NCBI GenBank assembly: GCA_015063225.1
Contig: SUSU01000009.1
Span: 1 to 44,923 of the forward strand
Direction of reading: 5' to 3'
Source: Thermoplasmata archaeon
GTDB taxonomy: Archaea; Thermoplasmatota; Thermoplasmata; Methanomassiliicoccales; Methanomethylophilaceae
Length of the DNA stretch: 44,923 bases
Of the stretch, positions 15,592-23,377 are shown piece after piece. Made by a program: the position numbers and the translations under genes. Each line of letters opens with the position of its first letter. The stretch's first letter is position 1. The notes beneath the pieces are model-generated. The model saw nothing but the letters and a program-made list of their open reading frames with translations. It made no database searches and had not been told where the DNA came from.

Positions 15592-17925
15592 ATGTCCGTT
15601 TCCGACCGCATGGTCCGCAGGAACGCCCCCTACGACCTTTGCGACATCCGCATCCGCGATGCCTCCGAGAAGGAACTCGTCGAGATCTCCGAGACCCTGA
15701 GCCTCGGACTCTCCGCCGAGGAGATGGAGGCCATCCGCCAGTACTACATCAGAGAGGACAGGGACGCCACCGATGCTGAGCTCCAGTCCCTCGGCCAGGC
15801 CTGGTCCGAGCACTGCTGCTACAAGTCCTCCAAACCCTTCCTCAAGGAGTTCGTCTTCGGTATCGACCGCGACGATGTCCTCTCGCGCGGGGACGCCGGG
15901 GTCATGGTTTTCGACGATGATTACGGCTACGCGCTGAGGATCGAGTCCCACAACCACCCCTCCGCCATCGAACCCTACGGAGGGGCCGCCACCGGTATCG
16001 GCGGAATCATCAGGGACGTCATCTGCATGGGCGCTCAGCCCATCGGACTCGCCGACCCCCTCTGCTTCGGCCCCATCGACACCAAGAAGGAGATCCCCAA
16101 GGGTATCCGCCACCCCCGCTACCTCGTGAACGGCGTCGTCGCCGGTATCCGCGACTACGGGAACAGGATCGGAATCCCCACCATCACCGGCGGTTTCTTC
16201 TTCGACGAGCGCTACACCGGGAACTGCCTCGTCAACGTCTGCGCGCTCGGTATCGTGAAGCGCGCCGACCTCCTCCGCAATTACGCCTCCGGCCCCGGAG
16301 AGGTCATGATCCTCTTCGGCGGGAAGACCGGCAGGGACGGTATCCACGGAGTCAACTTCGCATCCAAGGACATCTCCTCCACCGCACAGGACGACTCCAG
16401 GGGGGCCGTCCAGCTGGGAGACCCCATCACCAAGGAGCCCGTCATCCACGCCTGCCTCGAGCTCGCCGAGAAGCACCTCGTCACAGGCATGAAGGACCTC
16501 GGCGGAGGAGGGCTCTCCTGCGTCGTCGGCGAGATGGCCATCGAGCTCGGCTGCGGCGCCGACGTGGACCTCGAGAAGGTCCCCCTCAAGGAGAGCGGCC
16601 TCGCACCCTGGGAGATATGGGTGTCCGAGTCCCAGGAGCGCATGATGTGCACCGTCAAGCCCGAGAACGTCGACAAGGTCATGGCGATCTTCGACCTCTG
16701 GGACATCACCGCCGTCCCCATCGCCGTCACCACCGACACCGGGCGCACTCGCCTGTTCTGGAACAAGGAGAAGATCTTCGACATGGACATCGGGTTCCTT
16801 ACCGGTGGTCCCGTCTACAACCGCCCCTACGAGATCCCCAAGCCCCTCACCAAGAGGGACGAGGTCTTCCCCAGGGTCCCCTCGGTCTCCGAGGCGGTCC
16901 TCGACCTCCTCTCCGATCTCAACGTCGCTTCCAAGGAATGGGCCATCCGCCAGTACGACCACGAGGTCAGGGCGGGCACCGTCATCCACCCCATCGTCGG
17001 CGACCCCAACTTCGGAGGTCCCGGTGACGCCACCGTCCTCCGCCCCGTTCCGGACCGCATGAAGGGTCTCGCCGCCGCCGTCGGCTGCAACCCCTGGTTC
17101 GCCGGAGCCGACCCCTACAGGGGCGGTAAGGCCTGCCTCGACGAGGCATTCCGCAACGTCGTTGCCGTAGGAGCCAGACCCAACGCTTTCACCGACTGTC
17201 TCAACTTCGGCAACCCCGAGAAGCCCGAGAGGCTCGGGGAGTTCCGCGAGGCTATCCGCGGCCTCGGGGAGACCGCCAGGGAGATGGGCATCCCCATCCC
17301 CTCCGGGAACGTCTCCATGTACAACGAGGCCCCCGGGGGAGAGCACATCCTGCCCACCCCGATGATTGTCTGCTGCGGTCTCATCGACGACGTCAGCAAG
17401 GCTGTCTCCGCCGACTTCAAGAAGATCGGTTCCATGATCTACGTCATCGGCGACACCAAGGACGAGATGGGCGCATCCCTCCTCTTCCGCCGCTTCGGTG
17501 GCAAGGGAGGGGACGTCCCCGATGTGGACGTCGCCCGCCTCAAGGAGGTCTCCGGAAGGCTGCTCGAGGCCATGGACAAGGGTCTCGTCAGGGCCTGCCA
17601 CGACTGCTCCGACGGAGGACTCGCCGTGGCCGTGGCGGAGATGTGCATCTCCGGCCGCATGGGTGCCGAGATCGACCTCTCCCTCATGGGCGACCTGCCC
17701 GCAGAGGTCAAGCTCTTCTCCGAGAGCAACTCCCGCTGGATCGCCGAGGTGCAGGGCGCCGAGGCCGAGGCCTTCGAGGCCATTATGGGAGACGCCGCCA
17801 CGCCCATCGGAATCACCAAGGGCGATGCCCTCGTGATCAAAGGGACCGACGCCCGCATCCCCGTCGGGGAGCTCCGCGCGGCATGGAACGATCCCGTCTG
17901 GAAACTCATGGGAGGTGCTGCCTGA
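15592..17925 (+). CDS. purL: Phosphoribosylformylglycinamidine synthase, PurL subunit
   Basis: The ATP-dependent catalytic subunit that converts FGAR to FGAM with ammonia from PurQ. The 777 residues have the small-PurL arrangement of two AIRS-like halves. Visible motifs include LGQAWSEHCCYKSSKPFLKE, RIESHNHPSAIEPYGGAATG (substrate/metal loop), KDLGGGGLSCVVGEM, and in the second half GNPEKPE-like FGNPEKPERLGE, HDCSDGGLAVAVAEM. It is longer than many archaeal PurL proteins (around 710-750). The TGA overlaps the ATG of purQ by one base, so the three subunits are made from one operon in the order S, L, Q. Confidence 0.96.
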   Translation: MSVSDRMVRRNAPYDLCDIRIRDASEKELVEISETLSLGLSAEEMEAIRQYYIREDRDATDAELQSLGQAWSEHCCYKSSKPFLKEFVFGIDRDDVLSRGDAGVMVFDDDYGYALRIESHNHPSAIEPYGGAATGIGGIIRDVICMGAQPIGLADPLCFGPIDTKKEIPKGIRHPRYLVNGVVAGIRDYGNRIGIPTITGGFFFDERYTGNCLVNVCALGIVKRADLLRNYASGPGEVMILFGGKTGRDGIHGVNFASKDISSTAQDDSRGAVQLGDPITKEPVIHACLELAEKHLVTGMKDLGGGGLSCVVGEMAIELGCGADVDLEKVPLKESGLAPWEIWVSESQERMMCTVKPENVDKVMAIFDLWDITAVPIAVTTDTGRTRLFWNKEKIFDMDIGFLTGGPVYNRPYEIPKPLTKRDEVFPRVPSVSEAVLDLLSDLNVASKEWAIRQYDHEVRAGTVIHPIVGDPNFGGPGDATVLRPVPDRMKGLAAAVGCNPWFAGADPYRGGKACLDEAFRNVVAVGARPNAFTDCLNFGNPEKPERLGEFREAIRGLGETAREMGIPIPSGNVSMYNEAPGGEHILPTPMIVCCGLIDDVSKAVSADFKKIGSMIYVIGDTKDEMGASLLFRRFGGKGGDVPDVDVARLKEVSGRLLEAMDKGLVRACHDCSDGGLAVAVAEMCISGRMGAEIDLSLMGDLPAEVKLFSESNSRWIAEVQGAEAEAFEAIMGDAATPIGITKGDALVIKGTDARIPVGELRAAWNDPVWKLMGGAA

Positions 17926-18740
17926 TGAAGGCCGAAGACGTCAAGGTATGTGTTATCAGGATAGAGGGTACCAACTGCGAGGACGAGATGGCCTACGCCT
18001 TCAAGTCCGTCGGTGCCCAGGCCGAGAAGGTCCACCTGAAGCAGCTCCTGGGGCAGTGCGCCCCCGAGCTGAAGAGGAGCCTCGAGGACTACGACGTCCT
18101 CGCGTTCCCCGGAGGATTCTCCGCCGGCGATTACGTCCGCGCCGGAGCGATCTTCGCCGCCAGGATGAAGGCCGGCATAGGGAAGGACGTCCGCGACTTC
18201 GTGGATGCGGGCAAGCCCGTCCTCGGTGTCTGCAACGGATTCCAGATCCTGGTGGAGCTCGGTCTCCTCCCCGCCCTCGAGGGCACCATGTCCGAGCGCC
18301 CCGAAGCCGCACTCTACACCAACGACTCCGGCCGTTTCGAGTGCCGCCCCACCTTCCTGCGCAACGACAACAAGGGCAAGTGCATCTTCACCTGCGACAT
18401 GCAGAAGGGAGACATCTTCCAGTGCCCTTCCGCCCACGCCGAGGGCAAGCTGATGAGCGACATCCCCGGATTCGTCTCGAAGCTGGAGGACAACGACCAG
18501 GTGGTCTTCAGGTACGTCATGCCCGACGGTTCCCGCGCCGCTTATCCCTGGAACCCCAACGGGTCCCCCGGAGACGTGGCGGGCATCTGCAACCCCGCCG
18601 GCAACGTCATGGGAATGATGCCCCACCCCGAGAGGGTCATGACCCCCTTCACCGCTTCCGACTGGACCAGGCACCCCCTTACCGAGGGCCCCGGAAGGAA
18701 GATCTTCACCAGCGCGATGAAGTATCTCTCCAAGCGCTGA
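17925..18740 (+). CDS. purQ: Phosphoribosylformylglycinamidine synthase, PurQ (glutaminase) subunit
   Basis: A class I glutamine amidotransferase that supplies ammonia to PurL. The 271 residues begin KVCVIRIEGTNCEDEMAYAF. The nucleophile is the Cys in GKPVLGVCNGFQIL (about residue 104), and the His/Glu pair is in MGMMPHPERVM near residue 230. FPGGFSAGDYVRAGAIFAA is the typical PurQ segment. The length is typical of the larger PurQ type with an extra C-terminal region. ATG 17925 overlaps the purL stop. Downstream is an unusual inverted repeat. Confidence 0.95.
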   Translation: MKAEDVKVCVIRIEGTNCEDEMAYAFKSVGAQAEKVHLKQLLGQCAPELKRSLEDYDVLAFPGGFSAGDYVRAGAIFAARMKAGIGKDVRDFVDAGKPVLGVCNGFQILVELGLLPALEGTMSERPEAALYTNDSGRFECRPTFLRNDNKGKCIFTCDMQKGDIFQCPSAHAEGKLMSDIPGFVSKLEDNDQVVFRYVMPDGSRAAYPWNPNGSPGDVAGICNPAGNVMGMMPHPERVMTPFTASDWTRHPLTEGPGRKIFTSAMKYLSKR

Positions 18741-18783
18741 AACCCATTCACGCCTCCGCACGGCGGGGGCTCCCTTTTCAGGA

Positions 18784-18880
18784 TAGGTGACCACCGTGTT
18801 GATGGGAAAACGGTCACCCTGTCATAATGGAATCATCGGTGCCAGGCGTTACGTCCGGTCACCAACACGCTGGTGACCTA
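18784..18880. repeat. Long inverted repeat with four GGT(C/G)ACC copies
   Basis: GGTGACC at 18786 and 18872 and GGTCACC at 18812 and 18857 are four copies of one 7-mer and its complement within 93 bp. The outer arms, 18784-18801 and 18863-18880, are 18 nt each and complementary at 16 of 18 positions. The element lies between the ends of purQ and the convergent riboflavin kinase gene. It could form a large hairpin in RNA of either strand. Confidence 0.7.
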
Positions 18881-18887
18881 TGCCGGT

Positions 18888-19544
18888 TCAGAGCTCGACG
18901 TGTACATCCACGCGGTCATCGGTGGAGAGGCTGAGGGTGCGCCTGAGGTGGTATTTGCAGACGATCTCGATGACGTCCACGTACTGGGAACGGGCGGGGA
19001 TGACGATGGCGCAGTCCGTGTTGCGGATCTTGGCCTTGTAGGCGATGACATCGCCGAAGGTGCGCTTCTCGTCGGTGAATCCGCTGATGAGGATCCCGGC
19101 GGTGTTCTTCACGATATCGAGTTTCCCCACATCGTCCTTGTCGATGGCGACGTTCAGGGTACCGAAGTAGGGACGGTATCCGAGCTTCTCCTCGAACTGC
19201 CTCATGTAACCGGGCTGGTTGATGTAGTAGCCGCCCTCGCCCATCCCGTCCTTGATGTTCCCGTGGAGGATGATGTGGTCGGTGAGCTCGAAGATGCGGC
19301 GGTAGTCGTTGTATTCCCTGCGGAGGGCATCGTGGCCGATGGAGGTGATCTTGATGCGCTGTTTGCGGGCACCGAGGTCCCTGTCGATCAGGTTGTTCTC
19401 CAGAAGTTCGAGGATACGTTTCGATGCGGACTGCTGACTCATGTCGAGCATATCGCCTAGTTCGCGGGAGGAAAGGGAGATGTAGTCGTCGATTCCGCCC
19501 ATCAGTGCGATCTTTTTCAGCGCGAAGATGAATTTCTCGTCCAC
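18888..19544 (-). CDS. rbkR: CTP-dependent riboflavin kinase with N-terminal HTH regulator domain (RbkR)
   Basis: Makes FMN from riboflavin using CTP and, in the two-domain archaeal form, represses riboflavin genes. Residues 1-85 are a winged helix with the recognition region LGDMLDMSQQSASKRILELL. Residues 88-218 are the RibK domain, with GNIKDGMGEGGYYINQPGYM at its start (nucleotide/Mg loop), FGTLNVAID, and the C-terminal LSLSTDDRVDVHVEL. The 218-residue length fits the fused family. The start is GTG 19544, about 25 bp after the TATA-like CTTAAATTATAGTTC, suggesting a leaderless message. AATTTAAG repeats over that promoter may be its own operator. Confidence 0.92.
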   Translation of the reverse strand: MDEKFIFALKKIALMGGIDDYISLSSRELGDMLDMSQQSASKRILELLENNLIDRDLGARKQRIKITSIGHDALRREYNDYRRIFELTDHIILHGNIKDGMGEGGYYINQPGYMRQFEEKLGYRPYFGTLNVAIDKDDVGKLDIVKNTAGILISGFTDEKRTFGDVIAYKAKIRNTDCAIVIPARSQYVDVIEIVCKYHLRRTLSLSTDDRVDVHVEL

Positions 19545-19560
19545 GTCATTCCCTACCGTA

Positions 19561-19603
19561 GAACTATAATTTAAGTCTTCCTTAATTTCAGTATGAATTT
19601 AAG
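19561..19603 (-). promoter_or_regulatory. rbkR promoter with AATTTAAG repeats
   Basis: AATTTAAG occurs at 19568-19575, overlapping the minus-strand TATA box, and again at 19596-19603, with a similar inverted CTTAATTT at 19581-19588. Repeats placed over a promoter of a self-named regulator suggest an autoregulatory operator. This is an inference from position only. Confidence 0.35.
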
Positions 19604-19696
19604 GCGCACATATTTTTTCTAAGTAACATCTATAACAGCGCACGCCCCAAATAATCCCTCCGTGTATATCGTCCGGGATGCATTTTGTTGGATGAT

Positions 19697-20500
19697 ATGG
19701 ACCTCAGGATCAACCGGCCGCTGACGATGGAACGCGTATGCGGGGAGGTGCTCTACAGGCAGGTGAGGGAACGGCCGCTCACCTATCTCCCCGTCGCGGA
19801 TTCGGAGTTCTTCAGGGAGAACACGGAGGTGGATGCGGTGCAGGGGTGGACCTCCCCGCTGAACGAGGAGGAGGCCTCCGCGGTCGCATGCTACGGGCGC
19901 AGGGAGTGCAGGTGGATGGACGCCGTCCACTACCTCGGCCCCGCCTCTGCCGCCATAATGGGCATGATACAGTATCAGAAGGTCCGGAGGCTGGAGGAGG
20001 CGTTCTCGTCCGCCGTCTCCAAGTCCCTGACTTTCGGTCTGCTCCTGAGGCATTATCTCAGGGAGAGGCCGCCCGTCCTGCCGGGGGAGGCGCCGCTGAG
20101 GGGCAGGGTATACGTCCTCCAAGGTCCGGTGTCCTGTTCGCTCACCGACAGGGCGCTGCCGGGTTACTCGTCGGTGGAGCTCAGGATAGCATCCCCTCCC
20201 GGTGCGGGCAGGGGGGTGTTCGTCAATCCTCCGGGGGCATCGCTGGAGGACATGGAGTTCGTCCTCCCCACGGGCACGACGATAAGGATCGCGGGGGTGT
20301 CGGGCGGTGTGGTCGCCGCCGAGATCGTGCGTCCGCTGAGCACCGTATGGATCCACAGGTGTCCGGAGGACTCCGACCGCATATGCAGGGAGAGCGTCTC
20401 CGCCAATGCGTACAACGAGCGCATGCTGGGGAAGTATAGGACGTCGGACAGGTGTCCGAACGTCCCAGATACTGCTCCCGCACCAACTTTAGGGTGGTGA
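19697..20500 (+). CDS. ADP-ribosyltransferase exoenzyme-like protein, divergent
   Basis: A 267-residue protein with no signal peptide or membrane segment. The layout resembles the ADP-ribosyltransferase (ARTC/exoenzyme) fold. The helical LNEEEASAVACYGRRECRWM resembles the region before the first beta strand. FGLLLRHYL (Arg118) matches the first-strand Arg, SCS (146-148) the STS motif, and RGVFVNPPG followed by EDMEFVLPTGTTIRI the ExE turn, here Asp185-Met-Glu187. Thus NAD binding residues are present with two conservative changes. Similar proteins are bacterial toxins, effectors or phage enzymes that modify host proteins. ATG 19697 is preferred; TTG 19685 and 19688 are in frame. Family assignment is by eye and moderately sure; substrate is unknown and no antitoxin gene is evident. 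Confidence 0.6.
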   Translation: MDLRINRPLTMERVCGEVLYRQVRERPLTYLPVADSEFFRENTEVDAVQGWTSPLNEEEASAVACYGRRECRWMDAVHYLGPASAAIMGMIQYQKVRRLEEAFSSAVSKSLTFGLLLRHYLRERPPVLPGEAPLRGRVYVLQGPVSCSLTDRALPGYSSVELRIASPPGAGRGVFVNPPGASLEDMEFVLPTGTTIRIAGVSGGVVAAEIVRPLSTVWIHRCPEDSDRICRESVSANAYNERMLGKYRTSDRCPNVPDTAPAPTLGW

Positions 20501-20507
20501 AAAGGGA

Positions 20508-20525
20508 ACCGGCCCGGGGGCCGGT
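20508..20525. terminator. Hairpin between convergent genes
   Basis: ACCGGCCC (20508-20515), GG, GGGCCGGT (20518-20525): a stem of 7-8 bp in the gap between the ART-like gene and the convergent membrane protein gene. It is followed by GTTGAGTGTTTCAG. Confidence 0.5.
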
Positions 20526-20535
20526 GTTGAGTGTT

Positions 20536-20910
20536 TCAGGCTTCCTGCTCGAGCTTCGCGAGGTAGGTCGAGGTGCCGCCGGTGACAGCGCAGAGGATGC
20601 AGAGGACGGCGAGGATGATCTCGATGACGGAGAACCACAGGGGGACGAGGTCGCCGATGAGGACTCCGAAGAGGACACCGATCACGATGAAGCAGTAGAG
20701 GATGAGGGCGTTCTGGTTCCACTGGGAGGTCTTGGAGAATCCTCCGGCGAGAGCGAAGAAGCCGACTGCGAGGAGCAGGTAGACTGCCATCGTTCCGACG
20801 GATTCGAATCCGGAGTCCTCGACGGTGAAGAGGAAGGCGAGCGCGAAGAACGCGACGAGCCCTCCGAGGAGACCGCAGGCCATTCCGGCCTTCATGGATG
20901 CCGGGAACAT
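20536..20910 (-). CDS. Four-helix membrane protein of unknown function
   Basis: The 124-residue protein has four hydrophobic segments at about residues 8-28, 38-56, 66-86 and 92-115, with a short charged C-terminus. No family is recognised. ATG 20910 overlaps the TGA of the DUF998-like gene (TGATG), so the pair is co-translated; a GTG three bases earlier is in frame. Pairing with DUF998 suggests a two-component membrane unit, function unknown. Confidence 0.7.
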   Translation of the reverse strand: MFPASMKAGMACGLLGGLVAFFALAFLFTVEDSGFESVGTMAVYLLLAVGFFALAGGFSKTSQWNQNALILYCFIVIGVLFGVLIGDLVPLWFSVIEIILAVLCILCAVTGGTSTYLAKLEQEA

Positions 20911-21503
20911 CACTCAGCCACCTTTTTAGTGTTGAGGCCGGAGGCCAGGTAGGTGGCGATGTCGAGGATGAACCAGGCGAGGGCGGCGAAGACGGTGTAG
21001 GTCTGCCACTCGGCGGGGGTCAGGACGATGAAGGTCACGATGGAGATCATGAACACTGCGACGGCGACACCGGCGATGATGCGGCGGTTGCCTCCGTCCT
21101 TCCAGAGCTGGACGGAGTTGACGATGATTGCGACGGCCAGGAACAGGGCGGCCCAGACGGCGAAGAGGTAGTGCATGTAGCCGCTTCCCATGTCGAGGTT
21201 GAAGACGGCGAGCATGACGAGTCCGATTCCGGCGAGGGCGGTGCAGATGGATCCGGCGCCGTAGAGTCCGGCATCGCAGCTGGCGCGTCCGGCCCCGTAA
21301 GCGAGGAGGAGGACACCGCCGACGATGAGACCGGCGTTGAAGATCAGGGAGCCGTCCTGGACTCCGAGGTCGGAAATGGAGTTGAGTCCGAATTCCCAGT
21401 CGGAAGTGGCGGCGGACATCAGGATCGCGACAATGACGACGGCTACGGCAAGGACACCGAGCCATCCTGCGATGAAGTTGGTGCTTTTGAGAGCATTTGC
21501 CAT
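20910..21503 (-). CDS. DUF998 family membrane protein
   Basis: The 197-residue protein has six predicted transmembrane helices. The region FGLNSISDLGVQDGSLIFN after the first helix is the hallmark of DUF998 (the SxLG motif in a periplasmic or external loop). The protein has no known enzymatic role; the family is common in archaea. ATG 21503 is chosen over an upstream ATG at 21608 because CTATATAATAAAG at 21534-21522 is a clear TATA box about 25 bp before it, which would make the message leaderless. The GC palindrome 21539-21550 lies just upstream. Confidence 0.82.
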   Translation of the reverse strand: MANALKSTNFIAGWLGVLAVAVVIVAILMSAATSDWEFGLNSISDLGVQDGSLIFNAGLIVGGVLLLAYGAGRASCDAGLYGAGSICTALAGIGLVMLAVFNLDMGSGYMHYLFAVWAALFLAVAIIVNSVQLWKDGGNRRIIAGVAVAVFMISIVTFIVLTPAEWQTYTVFAALAWFILDIATYLASGLNTKKVAE

Positions 21504-21521
21504 AGTGGTTGTACTGCTCTG

Positions 21522-21568
21522 CTTTATTATATAGATTGCCCGCGCGCGGGGGTGCGAAAACGTATATC
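21522..21568. promoter_or_regulatory. Divergent promoters flanking a GC palindrome
   Basis: CCCGCGCGCGGG at 21539-21550 is a perfect 12-bp palindrome. To its left is a minus-strand TATA box (CTATATAATAAAG, 21534-21522) for the DUF998 gene, and to its right a plus-strand TATA-like CGTATATCG (21560-21568) for the GPN GTPase. Both TATA boxes are about 5-10 bp from the palindrome. Confidence 0.65.
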
Positions 21569-21597
21569 GTAGGGGTGCGTAGTGGCTCCCGATTTCG

Positions 21598-22365
21598 ATG
21601 AATTTCATCTATTTCGTCGGTACCGCGGGCAGCGGGAAGAGCACCATGGTCGGTGCCTTCAAAGCATGGCTGGAGGACAACGGGATCGATTCCCTCACCG
21701 TCAATCTCGACCCCGGAGCGGAGAAGCTCTCCTACGTGCCAGACATCGACATACGCGAATGGGTGAGCCTCGATGAGGTCATGGCGGAGTACGCCCTCGG
21801 ACCCAACGGGGCACAGATCACCGCGGCCGACCTGATGGCGATGAACGTCGACAAGATCACCGACGCGCTCGAGGGATACTCCGTCGATTACGTTCTTGTG
21901 GACACCCCCGGGCAGCTCGAGCTGTTCGCCTTCCGCGAGAGCTCCAAGGTCGTCGTCAACGCCCTCGGACGTTCCAACAGCATGATCGTCTATCTTTCCG
22001 ACCCCATGCTCTACAAGAGCGCCAACGGTTTCGTCTCCGCCCTCACCCTCTCGTCACTCGTGCAGTTCCGCATGAACCTCCCGATGATCAGCCTCCTTTC
22101 GAAGGCCGACACCCTCAAGGAGGAGAGCGTCAACCGCATCCTCGACTGGTACAACAACCCCGACACTCTCTACGGGGACCTCCTGGACGAGGACAGGGAC
22201 CCCGAATTGCCCATGGCGATGGAGCTCTTCAGGGCCTTCGAGGATTCCGGCATATTCGGCGAGATGCGCCCCGTGTCCGCCGAGGACCACTCTGGACTCG
22301 AGGAGATCTATGCCGCCGTGCAGATGCAGTTCGCCGGCGGAGAGGATGCCGAGCACGAGTTCTGA
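21598..22365 (+). CDS. GPN-loop GTPase
   Basis: A dimeric GTPase family that in eukaryotes assists RNA polymerase assembly; the archaeal homolog (PAB0955 type) is less understood. The 255 residues show the P-loop GTAGSGKST (8-16), VNLDPGAEKLSYVPDIDIREW (switch/Q-like region), the defining GPN at 68-70 in ALGPNGA, VDTPGQLE as Walker B, and SKAD as the specificity motif. No membrane segment. ATG 21598 is about 30 bp after the TATA-like box. Adjacency to rpoK in the wider window is only suggestive. Confidence 0.93.
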   Translation: MNFIYFVGTAGSGKSTMVGAFKAWLEDNGIDSLTVNLDPGAEKLSYVPDIDIREWVSLDEVMAEYALGPNGAQITAADLMAMNVDKITDALEGYSVDYVLVDTPGQLELFAFRESSKVVVNALGRSNSMIVYLSDPMLYKSANGFVSALTLSSLVQFRMNLPMISLLSKADTLKEESVNRILDWYNNPDTLYGDLLDEDRDPELPMAMELFRAFEDSGIFGEMRPVSAEDHSGLEEIYAAVQMQFAGGEDAEHEF

Positions 22366-22366
22366 A

Positions 22367-23377
22367 TCAGAGTGCCCCGGTCTGCCTCAGATAGCTCAGG
22401 GTGAGCGGAGCGGCCGTGCCGTCGGTGCGGAGTATCCTCTCGAACCCCGAGTTGAAGAGTCTGCGCCTCGCGGCCTCGGTCTGAGCCCTCCAATCCTTCA
22501 TGTCGTAAGCGGCGACGGCCACGTTCTTCCCGAGGATGTAGGGCTCCGCCAGTCCGGTCCCGGCGGCCGATTGGGAGTTCCATGCGGATGCCAGCGTGAG
22601 TACTCCGCGTATCTGTGCCAGACGTGCGGGGCTGATGTTCCCGTTGTCCCCTAGCCTGGTGCCGGGGACGGATTCGCGGGGGTTCACTTCCGCATGCCTC
22701 ACGCCGGTGCCGAGGGTGGAGAAGAAACAGTCCACGATCTCCTTGGCGGAGCTCTCGGGCCCGATGGGCTCGGTGCCGGCGGCCACCCTGAACCCCGCAT
22801 CGCAGAGGTTGGCGATAGTGGACATCCTCACGGCAGGCTTGATGTCGGTGTCCCTCCCCTCGCCGATGCGGCAGGAGTGGTAGGCCACGGATGCGCCCGC
22901 CTTCCTCAGCGACACGCAGTCGTCGGGACCTAGGTCCCCGAAGTCTATGGCGATGGACGTCCCCTTCCTGGAGGACGCCGATGCGACCGACACGAAATGC
23001 TCGAGGTCCTCTGTCGGAGTGCCGTCTATGGCGGACAGCCTGATCTCGGTAACGTCCGAGAACATCCCCGCCCTCTCGCACAGCGCGGAGAGGTCGGAGT
23101 CCTCGATGTATGAGAAACGGTCCATGCAGACGCTCTCAGACCACCTGCAGAACCCGCATTCGCGGGGGCAGGGGCCGGTGGAGACGTCAATCGATGCGGT
23201 TATGCGTCCGACGCCCCCGCTCTGGGAATGCGTGAGCCTGTCCGCCAGACTGACGGACAGGTTCGCGACGGGGGTCTTCTCCCGGAACGAGAGGAGGTAG
23301 ATGCACTCCTCGGGTTCCAGGTGCTCCCCGTTCCATCCCCTGGAGAGGATGTCGCCGGCGCGCTGGTCCAGCGACAT
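22367..23377 (-). CDS. Radical SAM protein, biotin synthase/HmdB-like
   Basis: The 336-residue protein carries a CxxxCxxC cluster motif in GPCPRECGFCRW (Cys70, Cys74, Cys77), which binds the 4Fe-4S cluster that splits SAM. Its length, the position of the motif and the helical N-terminus recall BioB-like enzymes, HmdB among them. RAGASVAYHS-like and VNPRESVPGTRLGDNGNISP segments fit the C-terminal half of that group. It is not obviously PylB, BioB or ThiH, and I do not assign a reaction. Its ATG overlaps the TGA of PAN by one base, so it is made from the PAN transcript. The C-terminal end adjoins the GPN GTPase gene. Confidence 0.75.
   Translation of the reverse strand: MSLDQRAGDILSRGWNGEHLEPEECIYLLSFREKTPVANLSVSLADRLTHSQSGGVGRITASIDVSTGPCPRECGFCRWSESVCMDRFSYIEDSDLSALCERAGMFSDVTEIRLSAIDGTPTEDLEHFVSVASASSRKGTSIAIDFGDLGPDDCVSLRKAGASVAYHSCRIGEGRDTDIKPAVRMSTIANLCDAGFRVAAGTEPIGPESSAKEIVDCFFSTLGTGVRHAEVNPRESVPGTRLGDNGNISPARLAQIRGVLTLASAWNSQSAAGTGLAEPYILGKNVAVAAYDMKDWRAQTEAARRRLFNSGFERILRTDGTAAPLTLSYLRQTGAL

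Noticed and set aside
15508..17601. Very long antisense frame (697 codons) opposite purL, and similar ones opposite proS, serA and purH
   Set aside because: They lie opposite clear enzymes with C-ending codons, which leave the antisense strand without stops; their products are Val/Gly/Asp-rich and match nothing.
22367..23377. The radical SAM protein as PylB (pyrrolysine synthesis)
   Set aside because: The region around the CxxxCxxC motif does not resemble PylB as I remember it, and pylS, pylC and pylD are not next to it.
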